From Pseudomonas uvaldensis (GTDB lineage: Bacteria; Pseudomonadota; Gammaproteobacteria; Pseudomonadales; Pseudomonadaceae), in NCBI RefSeq assembly GCF_021271205.1, contig NZ_JAIWKS010000006.1:124001-188000 (forward strand): a stretch of DNA of 64,000 nt, in the 5' to 3' direction. Below, piece by piece: positions 42,462 to 49,689 of the stretch. Below the pieces are notes generated by a model. That model had not been told where the DNA came from. It saw only the letters and a list, made by a program, of their open reading frames with translations, and ran no database searches. Both the position numbers and the translations under genes were made by a program. Numbering within the stretch: position 1 is the first letter of the stretch; every line of letters starts with the position of its first letter.

Positions 42462-43778
42462 TCAGCGGCCGGAAGTGATATTCAGTCCCTTGAGCAGGCT
42501 CAGGGCCTGGGCCAGCTGATAATCGTCGTCCTGTGGCATCGGCTTCGCCTTGGCGCCGGAGCCGGTCGGTTTATCGGCACCGCCGTTGCCATTGCCCAGG
42601 TGACCTTGCAGGTCGGCTTCCTTGAAGTACTCGCTGTCCTGCTCGCTGGTAATCTTGGCCTTGCGCACTTCGATGTCCGGGACAATTCCCTGGGCCTGGA
42701 TAGAGCGGCCATTGGGCGTGAAGTACAGCGCGGTGGTGATCTTCAGGGCGCGATCGTTATTGAGTGGCAATACGGTCTGCACCGAGCCCTTGCCGAAGCT
42801 GGTAGTGCCCATGACAACACCGCGCTTCTGATCCTGCAGGGCACCGGCGACGATTTCCGAGGCCGAAGCGCTGCCGCCGTTGATAAGCACCACCAGCGGC
42901 ACGGCTTCGCTCAGGTCGTTGCCAGTGGCCGAGAAGCGCAATTCGGAGTTGGCGATACGGCCTTTGGTATAGACGATCAGGCCCTTGGTGATGAAGTGGT
43001 CCACCACTTCCACCGCCGCTTGCAGCACGCCGCCGGGGTTGTTGCGCAGGTCCAGGACCAGGCCGTTGAGTTTCTTGCCGTTGTCCTTGCGCAGCTTGGC
43101 CAGGGCCTTGGCGACTTCTTCACCGGTCTTGACCTGGAACTGGGTGATGCGGATGTAGCCATAACCCGATTCCAGCAACTGGCTCTTCACGCTTTTGACC
43201 TGGATGACCGCTCGCGTCAGGGTGACATCGAACGGCGTGCCGCCGTCGCGAACCAGGGTCAGGGTGATCTTCTGGCCGATCTTGCCGCGCATCTTGTCCA
43301 CGGCTTCGGTCATGCTCTGGCCGCGGGTGGGTTGGCCGTTGATCTTGACGATGAAGTCGCCGGCCTGGATGCCTGCCTTGGAGGCAGGCGTGTCGTCGAT
43401 GGGCGAGACCACTTTGACGAAGCCGTCTTCGCTGCCAACTTCGATGCCCAGGCCGCCAAACTCGCCGCTGGTGCTTTCCTGCAACTCGGCAAAGTCCTCC
43501 GGCCCGAGGTAGGCCGAGTGCGGATCGAGGTTGCTGAGCATGCCCTTGATGGCGTTTTCCAGCAGCATCTTGTCATCCACCGGCTCGACGTAGGCAGCCT
43601 TGATCCGGTCCATGACTTCAGCAAAGGTACGCAATTCGTCCAGCGGCAGCGGGGCCTTGGTGGTGGCAGCCGTAGCTGCGGTGGACGATGGGGCCGGTTC
43701 GGCGGCGAACGCCAGGGGCGCGCCGATCACAAGGGCGATCGTCAGGGCCAGCGAGGTGAGGCGGGACAAGTGCAGCAT
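42462..43778 (-). CDS. ctpA: Carboxy-terminal processing protease (S41)
   Basis: 438 residues from ATG 43778. Signal peptide, then an N-terminal helical cap, a PDZ domain (GGLGIEVGSEDGFVKVVSPI...GDFIVKINGQ), and the S41 catalytic domain with the Ser in INGGSASASEIVAGAL and the Lys in SFGKGSVQTV. It degrades periplasmic cell-wall hydrolases and other substrates in P. aeruginosa. A Gly/Pro-rich C-terminal tail follows. It sits in the same operon as envC, which activates murein amidases. Confidence 0.95.
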   Translation of the reverse strand: MLHLSRLTSLALTIALVIGAPLAFAAEPAPSSTAATAATTKAPLPLDELRTFAEVMDRIKAAYVEPVDDKMLLENAIKGMLSNLDPHSAYLGPEDFAELQESTSGEFGGLGIEVGSEDGFVKVVSPIDDTPASKAGIQAGDFIVKINGQPTRGQSMTEAVDKMRGKIGQKITLTLVRDGGTPFDVTLTRAVIQVKSVKSQLLESGYGYIRITQFQVKTGEEVAKALAKLRKDNGKKLNGLVLDLRNNPGGVLQAAVEVVDHFITKGLIVYTKGRIANSELRFSATGNDLSEAVPLVVLINGGSASASEIVAGALQDQKRGVVMGTTSFGKGSVQTVLPLNNDRALKITTALYFTPNGRSIQAQGIVPDIEVRKAKITSEQDSEYFKEADLQGHLGNGNGGADKPTGSGAKAKPMPQDDDYQLAQALSLLKGLNITSGR

Positions 43779-43810
43779 GTCGAACGAACTCCTTAATTGG
43801 ATGGGCACGC

Positions 43811-45097
43811 TTATCCTTGCGCACGACACCATTGGGCCGGATCGCTGGGGCGACCCTGCTGACGAATAGCAAAATACAGTGCTGGCGTATCCTGCCCGCC
43901 ACTGTTGCCGACCGTGGAAATGGACTCGCCGGCTTTTACCACATCGCCGGCGCTCTTGAGCAGCGTCTGATTGTGGCCGTACAGGCTAAGGTAACCGTTG
44001 CCGTGATCCAGGATTACCAGCAGGCCTGCGCCGCGCAGCCAGTCGGCGAAGACCACGCGCCCGCCGTGAACGGCATGGACCTGGCTGCCGGCGGAGGCAC
44101 TGATCATCACGCCGTCCCACTTTGTACGGGTATCGTCGCCGCGGGTTTCACCAAAGCGTGCAAGTAATCGACCATTGACCGGCCATGGAAGTTTGCCTCG
44201 GGCGGAAGCGAAAGCGCCGCCGAAGGTTTCTCCTTCACTGGAAACCAATGCGCCAGGGCTTGACCTGGATGGCTTGCGGGGCTCATCGCTGGTGTCGGCC
44301 TGTGCCTCACGTAAACGCTTTTTTTCGGCTTCCTGCTGGGCGATCAGCGCTTTCTGACGCGCTTCTTCCGCCTCCCGAGCCTGGCGGGCCAGGGTTTCCT
44401 CGATGGTCTTCAATACCTTGGCCAGCTCGGCCTGATCCTGCTCACGGGCCTTGAGCTTGCTATCGCGGGCCTTTACGTCATCGTTGAGCCTGGCCAGGAC
44501 CACCTGGCGCTCCTTGCGAACCTTGTCGAGTTCCTCGCGCTGGGTGTCGAGGCTGCTTTTCTGCACCAGCAACTGGGCCTGTTGCAGCTCGATCTCCTTT
44601 TCGACATTGGCCAGTTGGCGCAGGGTCTCGTTGAAGGTCTTGAGTTGCTCCAGGCGCGCCTGGCTCAGGTAGTCGTAATAGGTGAGGGTACGGGCGAATT
44701 TCTCGGGATTCTGCTGGTTGAGCAGCAGCTTGAGGTACTCCTGACGGCCGTTCTGATAAGCCGCCCGGGCCTGGATGGCGATCAGCTTCTGCTGTTCAGT
44801 GCGCGCGCTCTGGAGTTTTTTTTTCTCTCCATCGAGTCGCTGCAGCTCGGATTCGCTTTTCTTCAGCTCTTTCTGCAGGGCCTCGACCTGCTTCTCCAGC
44901 TTGCCCATTTCCGTTTCAGTGCCGCGCAGGTCTTTCTGCACGCCGGCTTTTTCTTCCTGCAACTTGCCCAGCAGTTTTTTCAGCTCGGCAATGTCCTGGC
45001 GCGTTGCCTCCAACTGTTGTTGGGTTTGCGTGCGTTCGTCGGCGAAGGCCGGTTGGAGCAGGCAGGTCAGAACGAGGGCTATCAGGACGCGGAGCAT
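43811..45097 (-). CDS. envC: Murein hydrolase activator EnvC
   Basis: 428 residues from ATG 45097. Signal peptide (MLRVLIALVLTCLLQPAFA), then a long coiled coil (about 22-270, Glu/Gln/Lys heptads) and a C-terminal LytM domain (GKLPWPVNGRLLARFGE, then ILDHGNGYLSLYGHN). The LytM active site appears degenerate, as expected for an activator of AmiA/AmiB-type amidases. It is downstream of gpmI and 32 bases ahead of ctpA. Confidence 0.93.
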   Translation of the reverse strand: MLRVLIALVLTCLLQPAFADERTQTQQQLEATRQDIAELKKLLGKLQEEKAGVQKDLRGTETEMGKLEKQVEALQKELKKSESELQRLDGEKKKLQSARTEQQKLIAIQARAAYQNGRQEYLKLLLNQQNPEKFARTLTYYDYLSQARLEQLKTFNETLRQLANVEKEIELQQAQLLVQKSSLDTQREELDKVRKERQVVLARLNDDVKARDSKLKAREQDQAELAKVLKTIEETLARQAREAEEARQKALIAQQEAEKKRLREAQADTSDEPRKPSRSSPGALVSSEGETFGGAFASARGKLPWPVNGRLLARFGETRGDDTRTKWDGVMISASAGSQVHAVHGGRVVFADWLRGAGLLVILDHGNGYLSLYGHNQTLLKSAGDVVKAGESISTVGNSGGQDTPALYFAIRQQGRPSDPAQWCRAQG

Positions 45098-45206
45098 AGG
45101 GGCGGGCGGCACCAGGGTAAGGGACGGCTTAGTATGCCCGCCCCACGCTGCAAAAAAAACGCCCATTTGGGGCTGTGTGATAACTGGCCGGAAAAACACT
45201 ACAAAC

Positions 45207-45292
45207 CCCCTGTGGAAGCGGGCTTGCTCGCGAATGGGGCTGCCAGTCCTATCTGGCCTAGCGCATTCGCGAGCAAGCCCGCTCCCACAGGG
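45207..45292. repeat. Inverted REP pair
   Basis: CCCCTGTGGAAGCGGGCTTG at the left and the inverted copy to CCCGCTCCCACAGGGG at the right. It lies between gpmI and envC; as both are on the minus strand, the hairpin falls inside the probable operon transcript and could affect message stability. Confidence 0.9.
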
Positions 45293-45303
45293 GATGTGTT
45301 TAC

Positions 45304-46833
45304 TCAAACCAGAATCGAAGTCCCGGTCATTTCCGCCGGTTTTTCCATGCCCAACAGCATCAGCATGGTCGGTGCCACGTCGGCCAGTACACCGCCCTCG
45401 CGGACCTTGAAGTCGCGCTTGCCGACATAAATGAACGGGACCGGCTCGGTGGTGTGGGCGGTATGGGCCTGGCCGGTGGATTCGTCGGACATCTGCTCGA
45501 CGTTACCGTGGTCGGCCGTGATCAGCGCTTCGCCGCCGACCTTTTCCAGAGCATCTACGATGCGACCGACACAGGTGTCCAGGCATTCCACGGCCTTGAC
45601 CGCCGCCTCGAAGACGCCGCTGTGGCCGACCATGTCGCCGTTGGCGTAGTTGACCACGATCACGTCGTAGCGCTGGTTTTCAATGGCGTCGACGATGCGG
45701 TCGGTCACCTCCGGAGCGCTCATCTCCGGTTGCAGGTCGTAGGTGGCGACTTTCGGCGACGGGATCAGGATGCGCTCTTCGCCCGGGAACGGTTCTTCAC
45801 GGCCGCCGGAGAAGAAGAACGTCACGTGGGCGTATTTCTCGGTTTCGGCGATGCGCAGCTGGGTCTTGCCGTTTTTCGCCAGGTAGTCCCCCAGCACGTT
45901 CTCCAGGCTGCCGGCGGCGAAGGCCGACGGGGCCGGGATGCTGGCGGCGTATTGGGTCAGCATCACGAAACCGGCCAGTTTCGGCTGGCGGGCGCGTTCG
46001 AACTCCTTGAAATCGTCTTCGACGAAAACACGGGTCAGCTCGCGGGCACGGTCGGCGCGGAAGTTCATGAACACCACCGCGTCGCCGTCCTCGACCTTGA
46101 CCGGCGCGCCAATGGTGGTGGCCTTGACGAACTCATCGCTTTCGCCGCGCTCGTAGGCGGCCTCCAGGCCTTCCTGGGCGGTGGCGGCGCTGAATTCGGC
46201 GTTGCCATCGACGATCAGGTTATAAGCCTGGGCGACGCGATCCCAACGGTTATCGCGGTCCATGGCGTAGTAACGACCGACGATACTGGCGATACGGCCC
46301 TTGCCGAGGGATTGGAAGGTGTTGTCCAGCAGCTCGATCGACGAGGCGGCGCTTTTCGGTGGGGTGTCGCGGCCGTCGAGGAAAGCGTGCAGGTAAATGT
46401 TCGTGGCGCCACGCTTGGCGGCCAGTTCGGCCATGGCAACCAAGTGATCCTGATGGCTGTGCACGCCGCCATCGGACAGCAGGCCCATGAAATGCACAGC
46501 CTTGCCGGCGGCCACGGCTTTATCCACAGCGGCGCATATGGTCGGGTTCTCGAAGAACTCGCCGTCGCGGATCGCTTTGGTCACCCGGGTGAAGTCCTGG
46601 TAAACCACGCGACCGGCGCCGAGGTTCATGTGGCCGACTTCAGAGTTGCCCATCTGTCCGTCCGGCAGGCCGACATCCATGCCGCTTCCGGAGATCAGGC
46701 CGTTCGGCACGCTGGCCCAGAGGCGGTCCAGCACAGGCTTTCTGGCGGCGTACACGGCGTTGGATTCGTGGCTGTCACTGTGACCGAAGCCGTCGAGAAT
46801 CATCAGGACCAAAGGTTTAGGCGTGGTAGTCAT
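45304..46833 (-). CDS. gpmI: Phosphoglycerate mutase, cofactor-independent
   Basis: 509 residues from ATG 46833. Glycolytic 3-PG/2-PG mutase with two metals and a phosphoserine. Active Ser lies in GQMGNSEVGHMNLGAGR; other metal motifs are ILDGFGHSDS, ITADHGNVEQM and VNYANGDMVGHSG. It leads the envelope operon, and is divergent from the rhodanese gene. Confidence 0.97.
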   Translation of the reverse strand: MTTTPKPLVLMILDGFGHSDSHESNAVYAARKPVLDRLWASVPNGLISGSGMDVGLPDGQMGNSEVGHMNLGAGRVVYQDFTRVTKAIRDGEFFENPTICAAVDKAVAAGKAVHFMGLLSDGGVHSHQDHLVAMAELAAKRGATNIYLHAFLDGRDTPPKSAASSIELLDNTFQSLGKGRIASIVGRYYAMDRDNRWDRVAQAYNLIVDGNAEFSAATAQEGLEAAYERGESDEFVKATTIGAPVKVEDGDAVVFMNFRADRARELTRVFVEDDFKEFERARQPKLAGFVMLTQYAASIPAPSAFAAGSLENVLGDYLAKNGKTQLRIAETEKYAHVTFFFSGGREEPFPGEERILIPSPKVATYDLQPEMSAPEVTDRIVDAIENQRYDVIVVNYANGDMVGHSGVFEAAVKAVECLDTCVGRIVDALEKVGGEALITADHGNVEQMSDESTGQAHTAHTTEPVPFIYVGKRDFKVREGGVLADVAPTMLMLLGMEKPAEMTGTSILV

Positions 46834-46924
46834 GGAATCCACTCGTGGCGGGTTGAAAGAAGACGATGCAAAAGGGACGGGCAGTTTAAAGGTAAGTTCC
46901 GATGCCGTCACCGCCGGGCGGGGT

Positions 46925-46952
46925 TTGGCCGGCCTTGCGTGCTGTGTATACT
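46925..46952 (+). promoter_or_regulatory. Candidate promoter for rhodanese-grxC-secB
   Basis: TTGGCC (46925-46930), a 16-base spacer and TATACT (46947-46952), about 27 bases before the expected leader of the rhodanese gene at 46986. It reads as a moderate sigma-70 promoter. Confidence 0.45.
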
Positions 46953-46985
46953 GGCCGACATTTTAACGCCCTGGAACCTCCTTCG

Positions 46986-47399
46986 ATGGTTGCTCACCTG
47001 ATTCAATTTGCCACTAACCACTATATTCTTGTCGGCATCTTCGTCGTTCTGCTGGCATTGCTGATTGCCCATACAATGCAGGGCGGCGGCCGTAGCCTGA
47101 GCACAGGCGAACTGACCGCGCTGGTCAACAAGGATGCGGGCGTGGTGGTGGATATCCGTCCGGGCAAGGATTTTGCCGCTGGCCACATCGTCGGCGCGGT
47201 GAATATCCCTCAGGACAAGCTGGCCGCGCGTATCGGCGAGCTGGAAAAACACAAGGCCAAGACCATTATCCTGGTCGATGCCATGGGCCAGACCGCCGGT
47301 ACCCATGCCCGCGAACTGATGAAGTCCGGCTTCACCGCCGCCAAGCTGTCCGGTGGCGTGGCAAGCTGGAAAGCCGACAACCTGCCCCTGGTGAAGTGA
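46986..47399 (+). CDS. Membrane-anchored rhodanese-like protein (YibN-type)
   Basis: 137 residues. An N-terminal TM (YILVGIFVVLLALLIAHTM) is followed by a single rhodanese domain: VVVDIRPGKDFAAGHIVGAVNIP and LSGGVASWKADNLPLV. The active-site loop, normally starting with a catalytic Cys, reads ILVDAMGQTAGT, with no Cys. It is thus probably non-catalytic. It is followed after one base by grxC and then secB. Confidence 0.9.
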   Translation: MVAHLIQFATNHYILVGIFVVLLALLIAHTMQGGGRSLSTGELTALVNKDAGVVVDIRPGKDFAAGHIVGAVNIPQDKLAARIGELEKHKAKTIILVDAMGQTAGTHARELMKSGFTAAKLSGGVASWKADNLPLVK

Positions 47400-47400
47400 G

Positions 47401-47655
47401 ATGACCCACGTCGTTGTCTATTCCAGCGATTACTGCCCCTATTGTTCCAGGGCCAAGTTCCTGCTTCAGAACAAAGGCGTGGCCTTCGAAGAGATCAAGG
47501 TCGACGGCAAGCCGCAACTGCGCGCCGAAATGACCCGCAAGGCCGGACGCACGTCCGTGCCGCAGATCTGGATCGGCAACACCCACGTGGGCGGTTGCGA
47601 CGATCTGTATGCCCTGGAGCGCGCCGGCAAGCTCGACGCGATGCTCCAGGCTTGA
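47401..47655 (+). CDS. grxC: Glutaredoxin 3
   Basis: 84 residues with the dithiol site DYCPYCSRAKFLL, cis-Pro in RTSVPQIWIG, and the glutathione-binding VGGCDDLYALE. It reduces disulfides and glutathionylated proteins in the cytosol. It is between the rhodanese and secB genes, the usual order. Confidence 0.96.
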   Translation: MTHVVVYSSDYCPYCSRAKFLLQNKGVAFEEIKVDGKPQLRAEMTRKAGRTSVPQIWIGNTHVGGCDDLYALERAGKLDAMLQA

Positions 47656-47692
47656 ACCCCTACCAAGAACCTGAATGTAAGAAGGATCTGCG

Positions 47693-48175
47693 ATGACTGA
47701 CCAACAGAACACAGCTGCCAGCGAAGAAGAAGCCGCACCGCAATTCTCCTTGCAGCGCATCTATGTACGCGACCTGTCCTTCGAAGCCCCGAAAAGCCCG
47801 GCGATCTTTCGCCAGCAGTGGGAGCCGAGTGTAGGCCTGGACCTGAACACCCGTCAGAAAGCCCTGGAAGAAGACTTCCATGAGGTGGTGCTGACGTTGT
47901 CCGTCACGGTCAAGAACGGTGAGGAAGTGGCGTTCATCGCCGAAGTGCAGCAGGCCGGGATCTTCCTGATCAAGAACCTGGACGCAGCTTCGATGAGCCA
48001 CACTCTGGGCGCGTTCTGCCCGAACATCCTGTTCCCGTACGCTCGCGAAGCCCTGGACAGCCTGGTGACCCGCGGTTCGTTCCCGGCCCTGATGCTGGCG
48101 CCGGTGAACTTCGATGCCCTGTACGCGCAAGAATTGCAGCGCATGCAGCAGGAAGGCGGCGCGACCGTTCAGTAA
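47693..48175 (+). CDS. secB: Protein-export chaperone SecB
   Basis: 160 residues. The family core FSLQRIYVRDLSFEAPKSPAIF, LEVVLT-type strands and CPNILFPYAREALDSLVTRGSFP are clear. It keeps preproteins unfolded and passes them to SecA. A REP pair follows the stop. Confidence 0.97.
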   Translation: MTDQQNTAASEEEAAPQFSLQRIYVRDLSFEAPKSPAIFRQQWEPSVGLDLNTRQKALEEDFHEVVLTLSVTVKNGEEVAFIAEVQQAGIFLIKNLDAASMSHTLGAFCPNILFPYAREALDSLVTRGSFPALMLAPVNFDALYAQELQRMQQEGGATVQ

Positions 48176-48204
48176 TTCCACCCTGAGCGTTTACGCAAGT
48201 CCAT

Positions 48205-48294
48205 TGTGGGAGCGGGCTTGCTCGCGAACGCGGAGTGTCAGGCGACATTAATGCCTACTGACACTCCCTATTCGCGAGCAAGCCCGCTCCCACA
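48205..48294. repeat. Inverted REP pair
   Basis: TGTGGGAGCGGGCTTGCTCG and its inverted copy, with AGTGTCAG/CTGACACT pairing inside. It sits between the convergent secB and trmL genes. Confidence 0.92.
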
Positions 48295-48307
48295 TTAGTT
48301 ATGAGTG

Positions 48308-48763
48308 TTACTTGAAACCATTCTGCCGCCAGGCCTCATAGACCGCGACCGCCACGGTGTTGGAAAGGTTCAGGCTGCGGCAGCCTTCGCGCATCGGCAG
48401 GCGCAGGCGTTGCTCCGCCGTCAGAGCGTCCAACACTTCAGCCGGCAGCCCCCGGCTTTCCGGACCGAATACGAACGCATCGCCCGGGATGAAGCTGACG
48501 TCGTGGAAGGGGCGCGAACCCTTGGTGGTGAAGGCGAAAAGGCGCGGATGCCCGAGGCTTTCCAGGCAACTGGCGAGGTTTGCATGGCGCTGCAAGGTGG
48601 CATACTCGTGGTAGTCCAGGCCGGCACGGCGCAGGCGTTTATCGTCCATCTCGAAGCCCAGCGGTTCGATCAGATGCAAATGACAGCCGCTGTTGGCGCA
48701 GAGCCTGATGACGTTGCCGGTATTCGGTGGAATTTCCGGTTGAAAAAGGATGACGTGAAACAT
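48308..48763 (-). CDS. trmL: tRNA (cytidine/uridine-34 2'-O)-methyltransferase
   Basis: 151 residues from ATG 48763 (GGAG upstream). SPOUT/TrmH-type knot enzyme: FQPEIPPNTGNVIRLCANSG, VFGPESRGLP and LPMREGCRSLNLSNTVAVAVYEAWRQ. It methylates the wobble nucleotide of tRNA-Leu. Its start codon overlaps that of the divergent gene at 48762 in the word CATG, so each promoter must lie inside the other's gene. Confidence 0.94.
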   Translation of the reverse strand: MFHVILFQPEIPPNTGNVIRLCANSGCHLHLIEPLGFEMDDKRLRRAGLDYHEYATLQRHANLASCLESLGHPRLFAFTTKGSRPFHDVSFIPGDAFVFGPESRGLPAEVLDALTAEQRLRLPMREGCRSLNLSNTVAVAVYEAWRQNGFK

Positions 48764-49199
48764 GCACGGCTCCGCAGATGAAGATGAGCGGCATTCTACG
48801 CCGCAAACCGACCGCCGTTCGACGCAAATGCCTCGGGTATTGGCTTCGCTGGCGATTTTCGGCTTGATGATCGGTCTGATGATCGGGCGCCTGACCAATC
48901 CCGAGCCAAGCGTGCTGCAGCAGATCGAGGTGGCGGATGGCGTGCTGGTGGCCTGGTTCAGCGACGAAGCCAGGTTGCATGGAGAAATCATTGACGGCTC
49001 CGTAGCGCTGCTGTTCGAAGCAGAGGGTCAGGCGCAGAAGGGACAGTTGAAATTCAACGGCAAGGATGTGAACTGGCGTGTTCGGTTGAGTGACAAGGGG
49101 CTGTTGCTGACGTTGGTGGCGGCGCGTCCGTTGCGCGCCCAGTGGGCCGGCAGCGAGGTGGATGGCCGCTGGCGGCTGGAGGTCCGTCTCCAGGAGTAA
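48762..49199 (+). CDS. Conserved membrane-anchored protein of unknown function
   Basis: 145 residues from ATG 48762 (AAGGA 11 bases upstream); a shorter start at 48828 (MPRVLASLAIFG) lacks a ribosome site but begins at the membrane helix. One TM (LASLAIFGLMIGLMIGRL) precedes a periplasmic beta-rich domain (VADGVLVAWFSDEARLHGEII, QLKFNGKDVNWRVRLSDKGLLL). It is found in this position in other pseudomonads as far as I recall. The stop lies at the far end of the antisense nrsZ gene. Confidence 0.78.
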   Translation: MHGSADEDERHSTPQTDRRSTQMPRVLASLAIFGLMIGLMIGRLTNPEPSVLQQIEVADGVLVAWFSDEARLHGEIIDGSVALLFEAEGQAQKGQLKFNGKDVNWRVRLSDKGLLLTLVAARPLRAQWAGSEVDGRWRLEVRLQE

Positions 49200-49399
49200 T
49201 AAAAGAGGGAATCCCCGGCCTGCCTGTACCAAGGACCCCAAAACGGGAGGGCTCGCGGTCGGCGCTCAGCCCTGGGCGTAAAGAAGGGAAACCTTGACCT
49301 GCCTGTATCAAGGCCCCCAAAACGTTGGGCTCGATGAGCCCTGAATAAAATGGGGAATCCCCGGCCTGCCTGTACCAAGGTCCCCGAAACTGGGTAGTG
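49199..49399 (-). ncRNA. nrsZ: NrsZ nitrogen-regulated small RNA
   Basis: About 200 nt on the minus strand between ntrC and the PA5126-like gene, the known position of NrsZ in P. aeruginosa. A near-perfect sigma-54 promoter (49410-49425) sets the start near 49399. Three related units (forward copies at about 49208-49246, 49286-49323 and 49353-49390) carry GGTACAGGCAGG-type cores and fold as repeated stem-loops. The end reads GGGATTCCC then TCTTTTATT, an intrinsic terminator at about 49200. NrsZ is made under nitrogen limitation by NtrBC/RpoN, is processed, and promotes swarming and rhamnolipid production in P. aeruginosa. The function here is by analogy. Confidence 0.82.
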
Positions 49400-49409
49400 A
49401 TTGGGTTAT

Positions 49410-49425
49410 TGCAGGGGGCGTGCCA
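49410..49425 (-). promoter_or_regulatory. Sigma-54 promoter of nrsZ
   Basis: Minus strand TGGCACGCCCCCTGCA: GG at -24, exactly 10 bases, GC at -12, close to the consensus TGGCACG-N4-TTGC. An NtrC box lies about 150 bases upstream. Confidence 0.88.
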
Positions 49426-49466
49426 GATTTAGATGAACTGCCACAGAAAATTTGGTGTTCAGGCTC

Positions 49467-49490
49467 AGAGCCCCGTATTACGGGGCTTTT
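49467..49490 (+). terminator. Terminator for the plus-strand transcript from 48762
   Basis: Stem AGCCCCGTA/TACGGGGCT followed by TTTTAC, with a second T-run (TTTTTTTT) about 20 bases later. On the minus strand no T-run follows, so it works for plus-strand transcripts. Confidence 0.65.
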
Positions 49491-49566
49491 ACCTGGTACC
49501 GGGCTTTTTTTTCTACATGAGTCTTAGGCGGCTGGCTTAAAGCGCGTGCGCAATTGCGATTCGTAG

Positions 49567-49583
49567 TGCATTAGAGCGGTGCA
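49567..49583 (-). promoter_or_regulatory. NtrC-binding-type box upstream of nrsZ
   Basis: TGCATTAGAGCGGTGCA, 17 bp, is close to the enterobacterial NtrC site TGCACTATATTGGTGCA. Its centre is about 176 bp upstream of the predicted nrsZ start, a normal enhancer distance. Confidence 0.7.
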
Positions 49584-49593
49584 CGAACCTTGA

Positions 49594-49684
49594 TGTGGGA
49601 GCAGGCTTGCTCGCGAAGAGGGTATGTCAGCCGACATCGATGCGAACTGACACGCCGCCTTCGCGAGCAAGCCCGCTCCCACAG
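49594..49684. repeat. Inverted REP pair
   Basis: TGTGGGAGCAGGCTTGCTCG and its inverted copy, with TGTCAG/CTGACA inside. It directly follows the ntrC stop codon on the transcribed side and lies between ntrC and the nrsZ enhancer. Confidence 0.9.
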
Positions 49685-49689
49685 GTTCT

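Noticed and set aside
45454..47001. 515-aa plus-strand ORF opposite gpmI
   Set aside because: Shadow of gpmI; its codons mirror the real gene.
49208..49390. Three spaced repeats that could be a short CRISPR array
   Set aside because: The units differ from each other, spacing is uneven (about 78 and 67 bases), there are no cas genes, and a sigma-54 promoter and terminator fit NrsZ.
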